Assembly (NCBI GenBank): GCA_018268195.1
Contig: JAFDWZ010000004.1
Span: forward strand, 32,039 to 96,038
DNA from: Bacteroidota bacterium
Lineage (GTDB): Bacteria > Bacteroidota > Bacteroidia > AKYH767-A > OLB10
Direction: 5' to 3'
DNA length: 64,000 nucleotides
The notes beneath the pieces are model-generated. The model did not search any database, was not told the DNA's origin, and saw nothing but the letters and a program-made list of their open reading frames with translations. This document shows, piece by piece, positions 56,361-64,000 of the stretch. The position numbers and the translations under genes were made by a program. Numbering within the stretch: the stretch's first letter is position 1; each line of letters opens with the position of its first letter.

Positions 56361-57980
56361 ATGCTCGACTTTACGGCAAAAACAAAAGAACTGATTGATA
56401 ACCTCAAAGGGGTTTGCACCTCCTATGGGTTAGGAAACGATGGCAATGAATTTAAGATCATTACCCAGGTGTTCCTGTATAAATTCATGAACGATAAATT
56501 CGGTTATGAAGTAAAACAGTTGGAACCCAAACTGGCAAAAGCCGAAAGCTGGGAAAAAGAAATTGCCCAATACAGCGACAAGCAATATGAAATGCTGTTG
56601 CTGCGGATGAACCCCGACAGTGCCAAGCTGAAGAGGGAACATTACCTCTCCAATTTATTCAACCGTCAGGATAAAGAAGAGTTTGCAAAGTTCTTTGATG
56701 ATACACTCCGGGATATTGCCATTTTCAACAACGAGATTTTCTCTGTTAAAACGGGCACGGGTGCAAAGATTACCTTGTTTGATGAACTGAGTAATTACAT
56801 AACCGACAGCAGCCAGCGGGATAATTTCTGCAAAGCCATCATCAACCAGTTGGTGAATTTCAGTTTCGAGAAAATCTTCAATCAAAAGTTCGATTTCTTC
56901 TCCACCATTTTTGAGTACCTCATTAAAGATTACAACAAAGACGGTGGCGGTAAATATGCAGAGTACTATACGCCACATGCCGTTTCAAAAATCATGGCTT
57001 CTATTCTCGTAGATAAGCCGGTGAGCAATGTAACCTGTTACGATCCATCCGCAGGTTCAGGTACGTTGTTGATGAACCTGGCACATGCCATTGGCGAAGA
57101 CAGATGTACCATTTACTCTCAGGATATTTCGCAGAAATCATCCAGCATGTTGCGGTTGAATCTGATATTGAACAACCTGGTACACTCCATTCAAAACATC
57201 ATTCAGGGAAATACCATGCTGAACCCTTATCACAAAGTGGGCGATAAGCTGATGACCTTTGATTACATTGTTTCCAATCCACCTTTTAAATTAGACTTTA
57301 GCGATTATGTTTCTGATTTAGAAACTAAACAAAATAGTGAACGATTTTTTGCAGGCTTCCCCAATGTGCCAAAGAAGGATAAAGACAAAATGGCCATTTA
57401 TCCCTTGTTCATTCAGCACATCATGTATTCACTTTCTGCAAATGGGAAAGCTGCTATTGTAGTTCCTACTGGTTTCTTAACCGCCCAATCAAGTATTGAA
57501 AAGAAGATAAGAGAGCGTTTAGTTGAGAATAAAATGCTTCGTGGAGTAGTATCAATGCCCAGTAACATTTTTGCTACAACAGGTACAAATGTTTCTATTT
57601 TGTTTTTAGACAAGGCAAATAAAAAAGGTGATATTGTTTTAATGGATGCTTCTCCATTAGGTGTAGAAATAAAGGATGGCAAGAATAAAAAGACCTTGCT
57701 CTCTCATGATGAAGAGCAGCTTATAATAAGCACATTTAACACCCATGAAGCTGTTGAAGACTTAGCTGTTGTGGTTTCTTATGAACAAATAATTGATAAA
57801 AATTACAGCTTTAGTGCTGGCCAATATTTCGATATTAAAATTGAATACTCAGATATAACTCAGCAAGAGTTTATAAATAGAATTGAAGGGTATAAGCAAA
57901 ACCTTGAGAAATATTTTGCGGAATCGAAGAAATTAGAAGCGGATATCATCAAACAATTAGGAGAATTAAAGTATGAGTAA
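56361..57980 (+). CDS. hsdM: Type I restriction-modification DNA methyltransferase subunit M
   Basis: A 539-aa HsdM. The N-terminal helical domain covers about residues 1-150; the SAM motif is YDPSAGSGTLLMN (227 on) and the catalytic NPPF is at 306-309 (DYIVSNPPFKLDFSDY). It methylates adenine N6 in complex with two HsdM and one HsdS. Base composition changes inside the gene near 57,290: the first part is G+C-rich like hsdR, the last part AT-rich like hsdS. It overlaps hsdS by 8 bases. Confidence 0.94.
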   Translation: MLDFTAKTKELIDNLKGVCTSYGLGNDGNEFKIITQVFLYKFMNDKFGYEVKQLEPKLAKAESWEKEIAQYSDKQYEMLLLRMNPDSAKLKREHYLSNLFNRQDKEEFAKFFDDTLRDIAIFNNEIFSVKTGTGAKITLFDELSNYITDSSQRDNFCKAIINQLVNFSFEKIFNQKFDFFSTIFEYLIKDYNKDGGGKYAEYYTPHAVSKIMASILVDKPVSNVTCYDPSAGSGTLLMNLAHAIGEDRCTIYSQDISQKSSSMLRLNLILNNLVHSIQNIIQGNTMLNPYHKVGDKLMTFDYIVSNPPFKLDFSDYVSDLETKQNSERFFAGFPNVPKKDKDKMAIYPLFIQHIMYSLSANGKAAIVVPTGFLTAQSSIEKKIRERLVENKMLRGVVSMPSNIFATTGTNVSILFLDKANKKGDIVLMDASPLGVEIKDGKNKKTLLSHDEEQLIISTFNTHEAVEDLAVVVSYEQIIDKNYSFSAGQYFDIKIEYSDITQQEFINRIEGYKQNLEKYFAESKKLEADIIKQLGELKYE

Positions 57981-59220
57981 CAAAAAAATTGCATTAAAAC
58001 ATCTCTGCATTGAGAATGAGTGGGGTAAATACGGTATACCTGCTTCTGCCGAAGACTATGATATATCTAAAACAAGGTATTTACGAATTACAGATATTTC
58101 AGAGGATGGCGAGTTACTTAATGCAGATAAAAAGAGTGTATCAGCAGAGGATATTGAAAAGTATCTTCTTAATGAAGGGGATATTGTATTTGCGAGAACG
58201 GGTAATTCAACAGGAAAAACATATTATCATGAAGATAAAAACGGTGAATTAGCCTTCGCAGGATTCTTGATAAAATATGCTTTAGACAATGCGAAAATTA
58301 ACCCTAAGTACCTAAAGTTTTATACAATCTCAACTGAATATAGAACTTGGGTAAAGAATTTATCCGTTGGTAGTACTCGTGGTAATATCAATGCACAAAC
58401 ATTTGCCGATTGCCCCATTACTGTTCCAGAAAGAAAACAACAGGATTTATTGGTTAGAACACTTTCTCCCTTAATCGATAAAATAGGGCTGAATAATAAA
58501 ATCAGTGAAGAATTGGAGGTGATGGCAAAAACTATTTATGATTATTGGTTTGTGCAATTTGATTTCCCGAATAGTGAGGGTAATCCTTATAAAAGTAGTG
58601 GTGGAAAAATGATTTGGAGTGAGGATTTGCAGAGGGAAATTCCTGAAGGTTGGTTTGTACAACCACTTTCTAAAATTACAGAGGTTAGTAATGAATCAAT
58701 AAATCCATTTGACTTTGCGGAAAAAGAATTTAAGCATTATAGTATTCCTGCATTTGACGAACTGGGAACTTATAATATTGAAAAAGGAAATCAAATTAAG
58801 AGCAGTAAATTCCTGATTAGAAATTCTGATGTTCTTGTGTCAAAACTTAACCCTTGGTTTAGTCGAGTAATTTATTCAACTAATGATGAAGATTTAATTT
58901 CTTCTACAGAATTTGTTGTTTGGCGTACAAAAAATGTTGCCTTAAAAAATTACCTGTATATGATTGCAAGAGATAAATCTTTTATAACCTATTGCTCTCA
59001 ATCAGCTACCGGAACATCAAATAGTCATAAAAGGGTTAATCCTACAGTTATGATGGATTATCAGATTGCTTTCAACGAAGATGTAGCTGAGAGATATGGA
59101 AATCTGCTGGGATCAACTATTATGATCTATGCAAAAAATCAAAGCGAAAACAATAACCTAATCCAGTTAAGGAATTGGTTATTACCAATGCTGATGAACG
59201 GGCAGGTTACGGAAAAATAG
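57973..59220 (+). CDS. hsdS: Type I restriction-modification specificity subunit S
   Basis: A 415-aa HsdS with two target-recognition halves. The first ends in a conserved helix region VPERKQQDLLVRTLSPLIDKI, followed by EELEVMAKTIYDYWFVQFDF; the second half starts near REIPEGWFVQPLSKITE and ends LRNWLLPMLMNGQV. SVGSTRGNINAQTFADCPIT is the usual strand before the first spacer helix. It sets the DNA site for the R2M2S complex; the target cannot be read by eye. It is AT-rich and overlaps hsdM. Confidence 0.92.
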   Translation: MSNKKIALKHLCIENEWGKYGIPASAEDYDISKTRYLRITDISEDGELLNADKKSVSAEDIEKYLLNEGDIVFARTGNSTGKTYYHEDKNGELAFAGFLIKYALDNAKINPKYLKFYTISTEYRTWVKNLSVGSTRGNINAQTFADCPITVPERKQQDLLVRTLSPLIDKIGLNNKISEELEVMAKTIYDYWFVQFDFPNSEGNPYKSSGGKMIWSEDLQREIPEGWFVQPLSKITEVSNESINPFDFAEKEFKHYSIPAFDELGTYNIEKGNQIKSSKFLIRNSDVLVSKLNPWFSRVIYSTNDEDLISSTEFVVWRTKNVALKNYLYMIARDKSFITYCSQSATGTSNSHKRVNPTVMMDYQIAFNEDVAERYGNLLGSTIMIYAKNQSENNNLIQLRNWLLPMLMNGQVTEK

Positions 59221-59321
59221 TTAAAACATTGAATAATAATTAGTTGTGATAGGCGATGAGATCAGGATTAATAATCAACAACCATACGGCAAGCATAAGA
59301 AGCAAATATTTTGACTTACAC

Positions 59322-59351
59322 TTGCTGTTAACCAAAAAATAATTACCTTTG
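59322..59351 (+). promoter_or_regulatory. Promoter of the higBA-Argonaute unit
   Basis: TTG (59322-59324), a 19-base gap, then TACCTTTG (59344-59351): a perfect Bacteroidota promoter. The GTG start of the toxin lies only 2 bases after the -7 element, so the transcript would begin at or just after the start codon. Confidence 0.7.
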
Positions 59352-59353
59352 CA

Positions 59354-59695
59354 GTGGAAATAACTTTTACCGATAAGAAATTTGAGAAACTGGCAAACGA
59401 TGACCGTAAGCTGGTAAAGGAGTTTGGTAAACTCCGGGCAGATAAGATCAAAGCGAGGCTGGCACAACTCAGGTTTGCCACCACACTTGAAGAAGTAAGG
59501 AACTTGCCCGGCAACTACCACGAACTTACCGGCAACCGCAAAGGGCAATGGGCTTGCGACTTAGACCAACCGTACAGGCTGGTTTTCACACCTCACGAAA
59601 ACCCCATCCCCACCAATGAACACGGTCAGTATGTTTGGATGGAAATAACAGGAGTAGAAGTTATAGAAGTAGTCAACTATCATAAAGAAAAGTAA
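59354..59695 (+). CDS. higB: HigB/RelE-superfamily toxin
   Basis: A 113-aa toxin of the HigB/killer-protein type. KLANDDRKLVKEFGKLRADK forms the N-terminal helices, RNLPGNYHELTGNRKGQWA is the conserved strand region of the family, and DQPYRLVFTP carries the usual catalytic Arg strand. By family it cleaves mRNA at the ribosome. The start is GTG at 59354. The antitoxin gene begins 2 bases after its stop, the toxin-first order typical of hig loci. Confidence 0.88.
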   Translation: MEITFTDKKFEKLANDDRKLVKEFGKLRADKIKARLAQLRFATTLEEVRNLPGNYHELTGNRKGQWACDLDQPYRLVFTPHENPIPTNEHGQYVWMEITGVEVIEVVNYHKEK

Positions 59696-59697
59696 TC

Positions 59698-60789
59698 ATG
59701 GCCAAGCAAAATCAGTATTTCCCACAATCAGTTCCGCATCCTGGCGAAACCTTAGCCGAGAAGCTGGAAGAAATGGAAATGGGGCCAAAAGAGTTTGCCC
59801 TCCGCACCGGCAAGCCGGAAAAAACCATTATTGATGTATTAAAGGGCAAAAGCTCCATTACACCCGATATGGCGGTGCAGTTTGAGAATGTGACCAAGAT
59901 CCCCGCCAACTTCTGGATGAATCACCAAAGAGGTTATGACGAGTTCGTAGCAAGAGAGAAACGCCAAACAGTAATCGAAGAGGCAGTGGCATGGGCAAAG
60001 CAATTTCCATTGGCAGATATGATAAAGAAAGGCTGGCTGCCACCGGTTGCCACCATTCAGGAAAAAACAATGGAGATGCTTGCTTTCTTTGGTTTCTCCA
60101 ATCACACCGCCTGGGAAGATTATTATTTCAAACAGCAACTTAAAGTAGCTTTCCGCATTTCCCTGGCTCAAACCAACGAGCCTTATGCCATATCTGCATG
60201 GCTTCGCAAAGGTGAGTTACAGGCAGCCGAACTGGAAGCAAACGACTATTCAGAAAAGAAGTTCAAGGAAGCCCTGCCACAGATAAAGTCCATTATGGCA
60301 TCCCACCCCGATGGATTTTTTAACCAGCTGCAAAGCATTTGTCTCGAAGCAGGTGTTAAGGTGGTACATACCCCATGCATCAACAAAGCCCCCATCAATG
60401 GTTCCACCCGTTGGCTGAACGATACACCATTCATTCAGCTTACAGGCCGCTACAACCGCAACGATAGTTTCTGGTTCACCTTCTTCCACGAAGCAGGGCA
60501 TATTCTCTTACATGGTAAAAAAGATATTTTCCTGGAGAACCTCGACTATTCCGATAAGGACATGCAGAAAGAACAGGAGGCGGATGAATTTGCCATCAAA
60601 TGGACATTGACCGAAGACGAAGAGGCGGAAATTTTAGCAGCTGCCCCTTTGAGTGAAGAAGACATAAGAGAATTTGCCCGGCAGCTCAACACACATCCGG
60701 CCATCATCATTGGCAGGTTGCAACACAAGCGACTTATTCCATTCACAGCGGGTAAACAGTTTATGGCACCTGTTGAATTTGACAAATAA
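59698..60789 (+). CDS. higA: HigA-type antitoxin with C-terminal ImmA/IrrE metallopeptidase domain
   Basis: A 363-aa protein. Residues 1 to about 90 are a HigA-type XRE domain: VPHPGETLAEKLEEMEMGPK, then LRTGKPEKTIIDVLKGKS and IPANFWMNHQ. Residues about 200-340 are an ImmA/IrrE zinc peptidase with HEAGH at 264-268 (FTFFHEAGHILLHGKKDI) and a downstream acidic QEQEADEFAIKW-like helix. The XRE part should neutralise HigB and bind its own promoter; the peptidase could remove a regulator on a stress signal. It lies 16 bases before the Argonaute gene, so all are in one unit. Confidence 0.88.
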   Translation: MAKQNQYFPQSVPHPGETLAEKLEEMEMGPKEFALRTGKPEKTIIDVLKGKSSITPDMAVQFENVTKIPANFWMNHQRGYDEFVAREKRQTVIEEAVAWAKQFPLADMIKKGWLPPVATIQEKTMEMLAFFGFSNHTAWEDYYFKQQLKVAFRISLAQTNEPYAISAWLRKGELQAAELEANDYSEKKFKEALPQIKSIMASHPDGFFNQLQSICLEAGVKVVHTPCINKAPINGSTRWLNDTPFIQLTGRYNRNDSFWFTFFHEAGHILLHGKKDIFLENLDYSDKDMQKEQEADEFAIKWTLTEDEEAEILAAAPLSEEDIREFARQLNTHPAIIIGRLQHKRLIPFTAGKQFMAPVEFDK

Positions 60790-60805
60790 CGTATGAAAGT
60801 TTATC

Positions 60806-62860
60806 ATGGCCCAATCGCTTCAACTCAATATCATTCCTTTTTCAGCCCCTGTGCAGGAGGCTGAATTTGCTTTTTATACCGAAAGGCAGGAAGGATATTG
60901 CCCCATTCATAAAGACGATTTAAACGGAGCCATTGAAGGATTGGTAGATGAAAGCGAATTGCACTATGGCAATTGGCTTTATACTGATTTTGGAGCACCA
61001 AAAGAAAACGCCATCATCATTTCGGTTGACCTTACCGAATGTAAATACTTTGCCCAGCACTATTACAGGCATTTAATCCGCAATCATTTCAAAGGCGTTG
61101 CAGACATCATGCGGAAGAATTTCACCAACGAAATTGAAGTTTGGTTTCACAACCCCAAAGCCAGCAATGCCAAATTCAAAGTGTACAATCAGTTTACACT
61201 GAAAGTGCAGCACAACCGTGTTACCGATGGTCCAGAATTGGTAGTTTCATTTGATGGAACAACCAAAGTGCTGAACAAGAGCATTGCCGAAATTCACAAC
61301 TTCAAAACGGAGCTTTACAACTGGATAAACTGCAATGGTGAACTGAACCGATGGAAATACCTCACCGATGAACAGAAGCTCAATCATGAGCATAACTATC
61401 CGGTGGTGAGCAACACATTAAAGCCCCACTTCGATATTGCGTTTGATGTGCCGGATTTCAAAAATCGTTACCCAAAGTATTTTACCCTGCTCAACGACTT
61501 TTATAATAACTACCTGAATACAGAGGATTTTAGAGCAATCCTGCCACTTTCAGCTGATGGATTTTTCAAACCAAATGGTTTGTCTGTGCAACGCATCAAT
61601 GGCACATCCAATGAATTGCAGTTTGGCAATGGTGTAGGAGTTGAACCCAAAAGAGATTTGCGAAAACTGAAACCTTACAAGCCTGTACCAAAGCCAAGCA
61701 ATGTAAAGTTCTTTTTCATTTACCATAAACCCGACAGGGAACAGGCGGTTAAAAGCATTTGGACATATCTCAAAGACGGCTACAACGGCCAGTATCCTTT
61801 TCCAAAAATGGAAGAGTACATCAGCCAGCCTTTTGAACTGGAAGAAAACGGCAGCATTGCATTTGATAACATTGACGAGGCTGTTTCAGTAGTGCAGAAA
61901 GCCATAAAGAACAAAGACAAGCTGCCCGATACAAAATACTTCGCCATCTATGTAAGTCCGGTTCCCAAGTGGGAAAAAGACCCGAGGCGAAACAGCATTT
62001 ACCACCGCATTAAAGAAGCATTGTTGTATGAAGGCATTACCTCACAGGTAATCTGGAAGGAAAATATTTCAAAGCCTGCTTTCAACCTGTTCCTGCCAAA
62101 CATTGAAACAGCTATCCTTGCCAAGCTGGGCGGTGTTCCGTGGAGGCTGAAAAGGGATACTACCAACGAACTGATTGTTGGTGTGGGTGCATTCTATTCC
62201 ATTACCAAAAAGTCCAAGTTTGTAGGTTCTGCATTCTGCTTTAACAATGAAGGCATCTTCAAAGGCTTTGATTGCTTTGGAGCAAATGATACAATCAGCA
62301 TAGCAGGTTCAATAAGGGAGGCAGTAGGTAAATTCATTGCATCCAATTACAGAGCCACAAGGCTTATAATTCATTTTTACAAAGACCTGAGCAAGAAGGA
62401 GCTGAAACCAATTGTTGACACCCTCCATGCCTTAGGCTTGCCAATACCGGTAATTGTAGTAACCATCAATAAGACGGAGAGCAAAGAACTGTTGGCATTA
62501 GATACGAGCAGTCAAAAACTAATGCCATACAGCGGAACGATTGTGAAAGTAGGTGCAAAAGAATACTTGCTCTTCAACAATACCCGTTACGATGCAGAAG
62601 CCAAGCCGGCACAAAAGGAATATCATTTTCCGGTGAAGATTGCCTTGTCATGCACAGTTGAAGGCATGTTGGATGATATGAATTTGGTGGAGCAATTAAT
62701 AGATCAGGTTTACCAGTTCAGCAGAATGTATTGGAAAAGCGTAAGCCAGCAGAACCTGCCGGTAACAATCAAATACCCCGAAATGGTGGCCGAGATATTC
62801 CCATACTTCACTCATGATAAGCTGCCAGACCACGGAAAAGAAAGTCTTTGGTTTTTATAA
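60806..62860 (+). CDS. Long prokaryotic Argonaute, apparently catalytically inactive
   Basis: A 684-aa pAgo. The N, PAZ-like and linker part covers about residues 1-330. MID (about 365-430) has YHRIKEALLYEGITSQVIW, as in guide 5'-end pockets, and KLGGVPWRL leads into PIWI (about 445-684), which ends QQNLPVTIKYPEMVAEIF. The first catalytic Asp position reads G461 (LIVGVGAFY) and the second reads Y525 in LIIHFYKDLS, where active proteins have an H-x-D-G-type pattern. So guided cleavage is unlikely; it matches inactive long-B type pAgos that work through a partner effector. The Hsp90-like gene 28 bases downstream is the obvious candidate partner. Confidence 0.85.
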   Translation: MAQSLQLNIIPFSAPVQEAEFAFYTERQEGYCPIHKDDLNGAIEGLVDESELHYGNWLYTDFGAPKENAIIISVDLTECKYFAQHYYRHLIRNHFKGVADIMRKNFTNEIEVWFHNPKASNAKFKVYNQFTLKVQHNRVTDGPELVVSFDGTTKVLNKSIAEIHNFKTELYNWINCNGELNRWKYLTDEQKLNHEHNYPVVSNTLKPHFDIAFDVPDFKNRYPKYFTLLNDFYNNYLNTEDFRAILPLSADGFFKPNGLSVQRINGTSNELQFGNGVGVEPKRDLRKLKPYKPVPKPSNVKFFFIYHKPDREQAVKSIWTYLKDGYNGQYPFPKMEEYISQPFELEENGSIAFDNIDEAVSVVQKAIKNKDKLPDTKYFAIYVSPVPKWEKDPRRNSIYHRIKEALLYEGITSQVIWKENISKPAFNLFLPNIETAILAKLGGVPWRLKRDTTNELIVGVGAFYSITKKSKFVGSAFCFNNEGIFKGFDCFGANDTISIAGSIREAVGKFIASNYRATRLIIHFYKDLSKKELKPIVDTLHALGLPIPVIVVTINKTESKELLALDTSSQKLMPYSGTIVKVGAKEYLLFNNTRYDAEAKPAQKEYHFPVKIALSCTVEGMLDDMNLVEQLIDQVYQFSRMYWKSVSQQNLPVTIKYPEMVAEIFPYFTHDKLPDHGKESLWFL

Positions 62861-62888
62861 GGCATTATAAACGAAATAGATTAAAGAA

Positions 62889-64000
62889 ATGCTTACAACA
62901 GAACAAGTAAAATTTAAGCTGCTTAGTTACTGGCAGATTGAAGAATTAAAATTTATTGCGGAATTTCATAGACCTAAAAATGAAGATGGTAGTTTTCAAA
63001 ATGTGCCATTTGGTTTTTTTAGAAATTTACGCATTGCCGAAAAGGACAGGATGATTCTTTACCCGAAGTTTAATGGATTGGAATACAATCGGCAGGTAAC
63101 CTTTCGTCAGAAATTAGCTAAAGGTTTAGTTGATGGTCAGCATTATTTAATTGAATTAACTCCCGAGGAGGACAACAAAAGAACTCAAAACCCATTCCTT
63201 CTAAAGATTGAAAATGTTTATGTTATAGATGAATACAAATCTCCTCAGGAATTTATTCGCAATTGGTTCTTTAGAAAGGGTGAAAATCCAGAAGATGCTT
63301 CAACAATTGCATCTCAGTTGAAGCTAAACGAACTTGAATTATATACTCACACTAAACGGTTCATATTCGAGTTGATCCAGAATGCCGATGATATGCCACT
63401 GGGCAATACTCCAGTAAATATTGAATTGTTTCTATTGGCTAATCATTTGCTCTTTTTGCACAATGGTAAATATTTTGATAGAGAGGATGTAAAAGCAATA
63501 TCAGATGCAGCTAAAAGCACCAAAGCAGGCAGTGTAACTCAGACAGGATACAAGGGTATTGGTTTTAAATCTGTTTTTACAGACTCTTTCAGGGTTTACA
63601 TCAAATCAGGTGATTATTCATTCAAGTTTGACAAGCTGGCACCTGTTTACACAGATTTCTGGGCTCTTTATTCGGATTATTATCACTCTAAAACCCCTCA
63701 GGCAAAAAGAGAATTTGAAAGAGAGTATAGAGGCCGTGAAGCTTTATTTACTAATATCGACCGTATTCCCTGGCAAATAAAACCTATATGGGTCAATCGT
63801 AATGAGTATCCGGAAGAGCTTTTGGGTTCCCCATTTTTTATGAACCAACAAGTGGCAATTGCTCTTGAAATTGGTAGTACTATTTTTCAGCAAAAAGACT
63901 ATCATGGGATGATTTCCGGTTTAATGAAAGAACCAAGATTTCTGCTCTTTTTAAGAAATACACGAAGTTTTACTTTTAAATCAATTGAACCAGTAGATTC
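62889..64000 (+). CDS. Sacsin/Hsp90-type GHKL ATPase, 3' end beyond the window
   Basis: An open frame from ATG 62889 runs to the window edge without a stop, 370 codons so far. Residues 1-120 form an unassigned domain (KFKLLSYWQIEELKFIAEF onwards). The ATPase has the N-box FIFELIQNADD (N165) and the lid/G-box TQTGYKGIGFKSVF (GIGFK at 223-227), the pattern of sacsin-type Hsp90-like ATPases common in large defence proteins. The C terminus, possibly with a nuclease, is not seen. It follows the Argonaute gene by 28 bases and must be cotranscribed with it. Confidence 0.85.
   Translation, partial: MLTTEQVKFKLLSYWQIEELKFIAEFHRPKNEDGSFQNVPFGFFRNLRIAEKDRMILYPKFNGLEYNRQVTFRQKLAKGLVDGQHYLIELTPEEDNKRTQNPFLLKIENVYVIDEYKSPQEFIRNWFFRKGENPEDASTIASQLKLNELELYTHTKRFIFELIQNADDMPLGNTPVNIELFLLANHLLFLHNGKYFDREDVKAISDAAKSTKAGSVTQTGYKGIGFKSVFTDSFRVYIKSGDYSFKFDKLAPVYTDFWALYSDYYHSKTPQAKREFEREYRGREALFTNIDRIPWQIKPIWVNRNEYPEELLGSPFFMNQQVAIALEIGSTIFQQKDYHGMISGLMKEPRFLLFLRNTRSFTFKSIEPVD

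Noticed and set aside
60806..62860. Active DNA- or RNA-guided Argonaute nuclease
   Set aside because: The first and second catalytic Asp positions read Gly and Tyr by my alignment.

Overview
The window looks like a chromosomal segment of a Bacteroidota bacterium, probably an uncultured Chitinophagales/Sphingobacteriales-type lineage. The evidence is AT-rich DNA, TAnnTTTG-type -7 promoter elements with A-rich leaders instead of strong Shine-Dalgarno sites, a type IX secretion gene (porQ), and several families typical of the phylum (DUF4142, short HPF, lipoproteins with a Cys-rich DGILNQNEEEVDCGG-type motif, BY-kinase polysaccharide export). I saw no rRNA, tRNA or CRISPR array.

Region 1 (1-12,230) is mixed chromosomal backbone: AhpD-like peroxidase, TPMT-like methyltransferase, SDR/DUF2867 protein, DUF4142 and cupredoxin lipoprotein pair, a PLP group II decarboxylase, ribosome hibernation factor, lipoate ligase, MFS permease, SDR, a triple DUF2249 protein, transglutaminase-like and DUF2269 membrane proteins. 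Region 2 (12,290-12,890) is a frameshifted REP-associated Y1 transposase (RAYT) bracketed by short GCTCC-nnn-GGAGC palindromes. Region 3 (13,050-24,080) holds housekeeping genes: tsaB with an adaptor/TolC efflux pair, ffh, folD, argS, cmk, porQ, glyA. Region 4 (24,200-31,200) carries a one-module NRPS (C-A-PCP-TE, asparagine-like specificity code, cysteine thioesterase), an Sfp-type phosphopantetheinyl transferase (PPTase) directly behind it, a DEAD-box helicase, and a second divergent PPTase. Region 5 (31,260-35,890) has a methyltransferase, a PLC/S1-P1-like zinc enzyme, an EamA permease, an RhlE-like helicase with a DEAE motif, and a lipoprotein. Region 6 (36,000-46,140) is a polysaccharide locus (asnB, GT4, Wza-like export protein, Wzc-like tyrosine kinase with a (YG)n tail, rfbC, MraY/WecA-like transferase) followed by rhomboid, HAD phosphatase and class IV aminotransferase genes, then mnmE.

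Region 7 (47,560-64,000, running off the right edge) is a defence island starting immediately after the mnmE stop codon, a place where genomic islands such as SGI1 are known to integrate. It starts with an XRE regulator overlapping a WYL regulator. A tight operon follows: (a) an 817-aa protein joining an HsdM-like N6-adenine methylase, an HsdS-like target-recognition segment and a histidine-kinase-like H-box/N-box/G-box module; (b) a 393-aa response-regulator-like protein with an intact receiver, a helical HEPN-like middle and a C-terminal cold-shock domain; (c) hsdR, a four-helix-bundle ORF, hsdM and hsdS. A second unit, with its own TTG-N19-TACCTTTG promoter, encodes a HigB-like toxin, a HigA antitoxin fused to an ImmA/IrrE peptidase, an apparently catalytically dead long prokaryotic Argonaute, and a sacsin/Hsp90-type ATPase cut by the window end.

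The two best candidates for an undescribed system are the methylase-kinase fusion plus response regulator embedded in a type I restriction operon, and the HigB / HigA-protease / dead-pAgo / Hsp90-like ATPase operon. All functional links are inferred from order and motifs; no search or structure prediction could be run.
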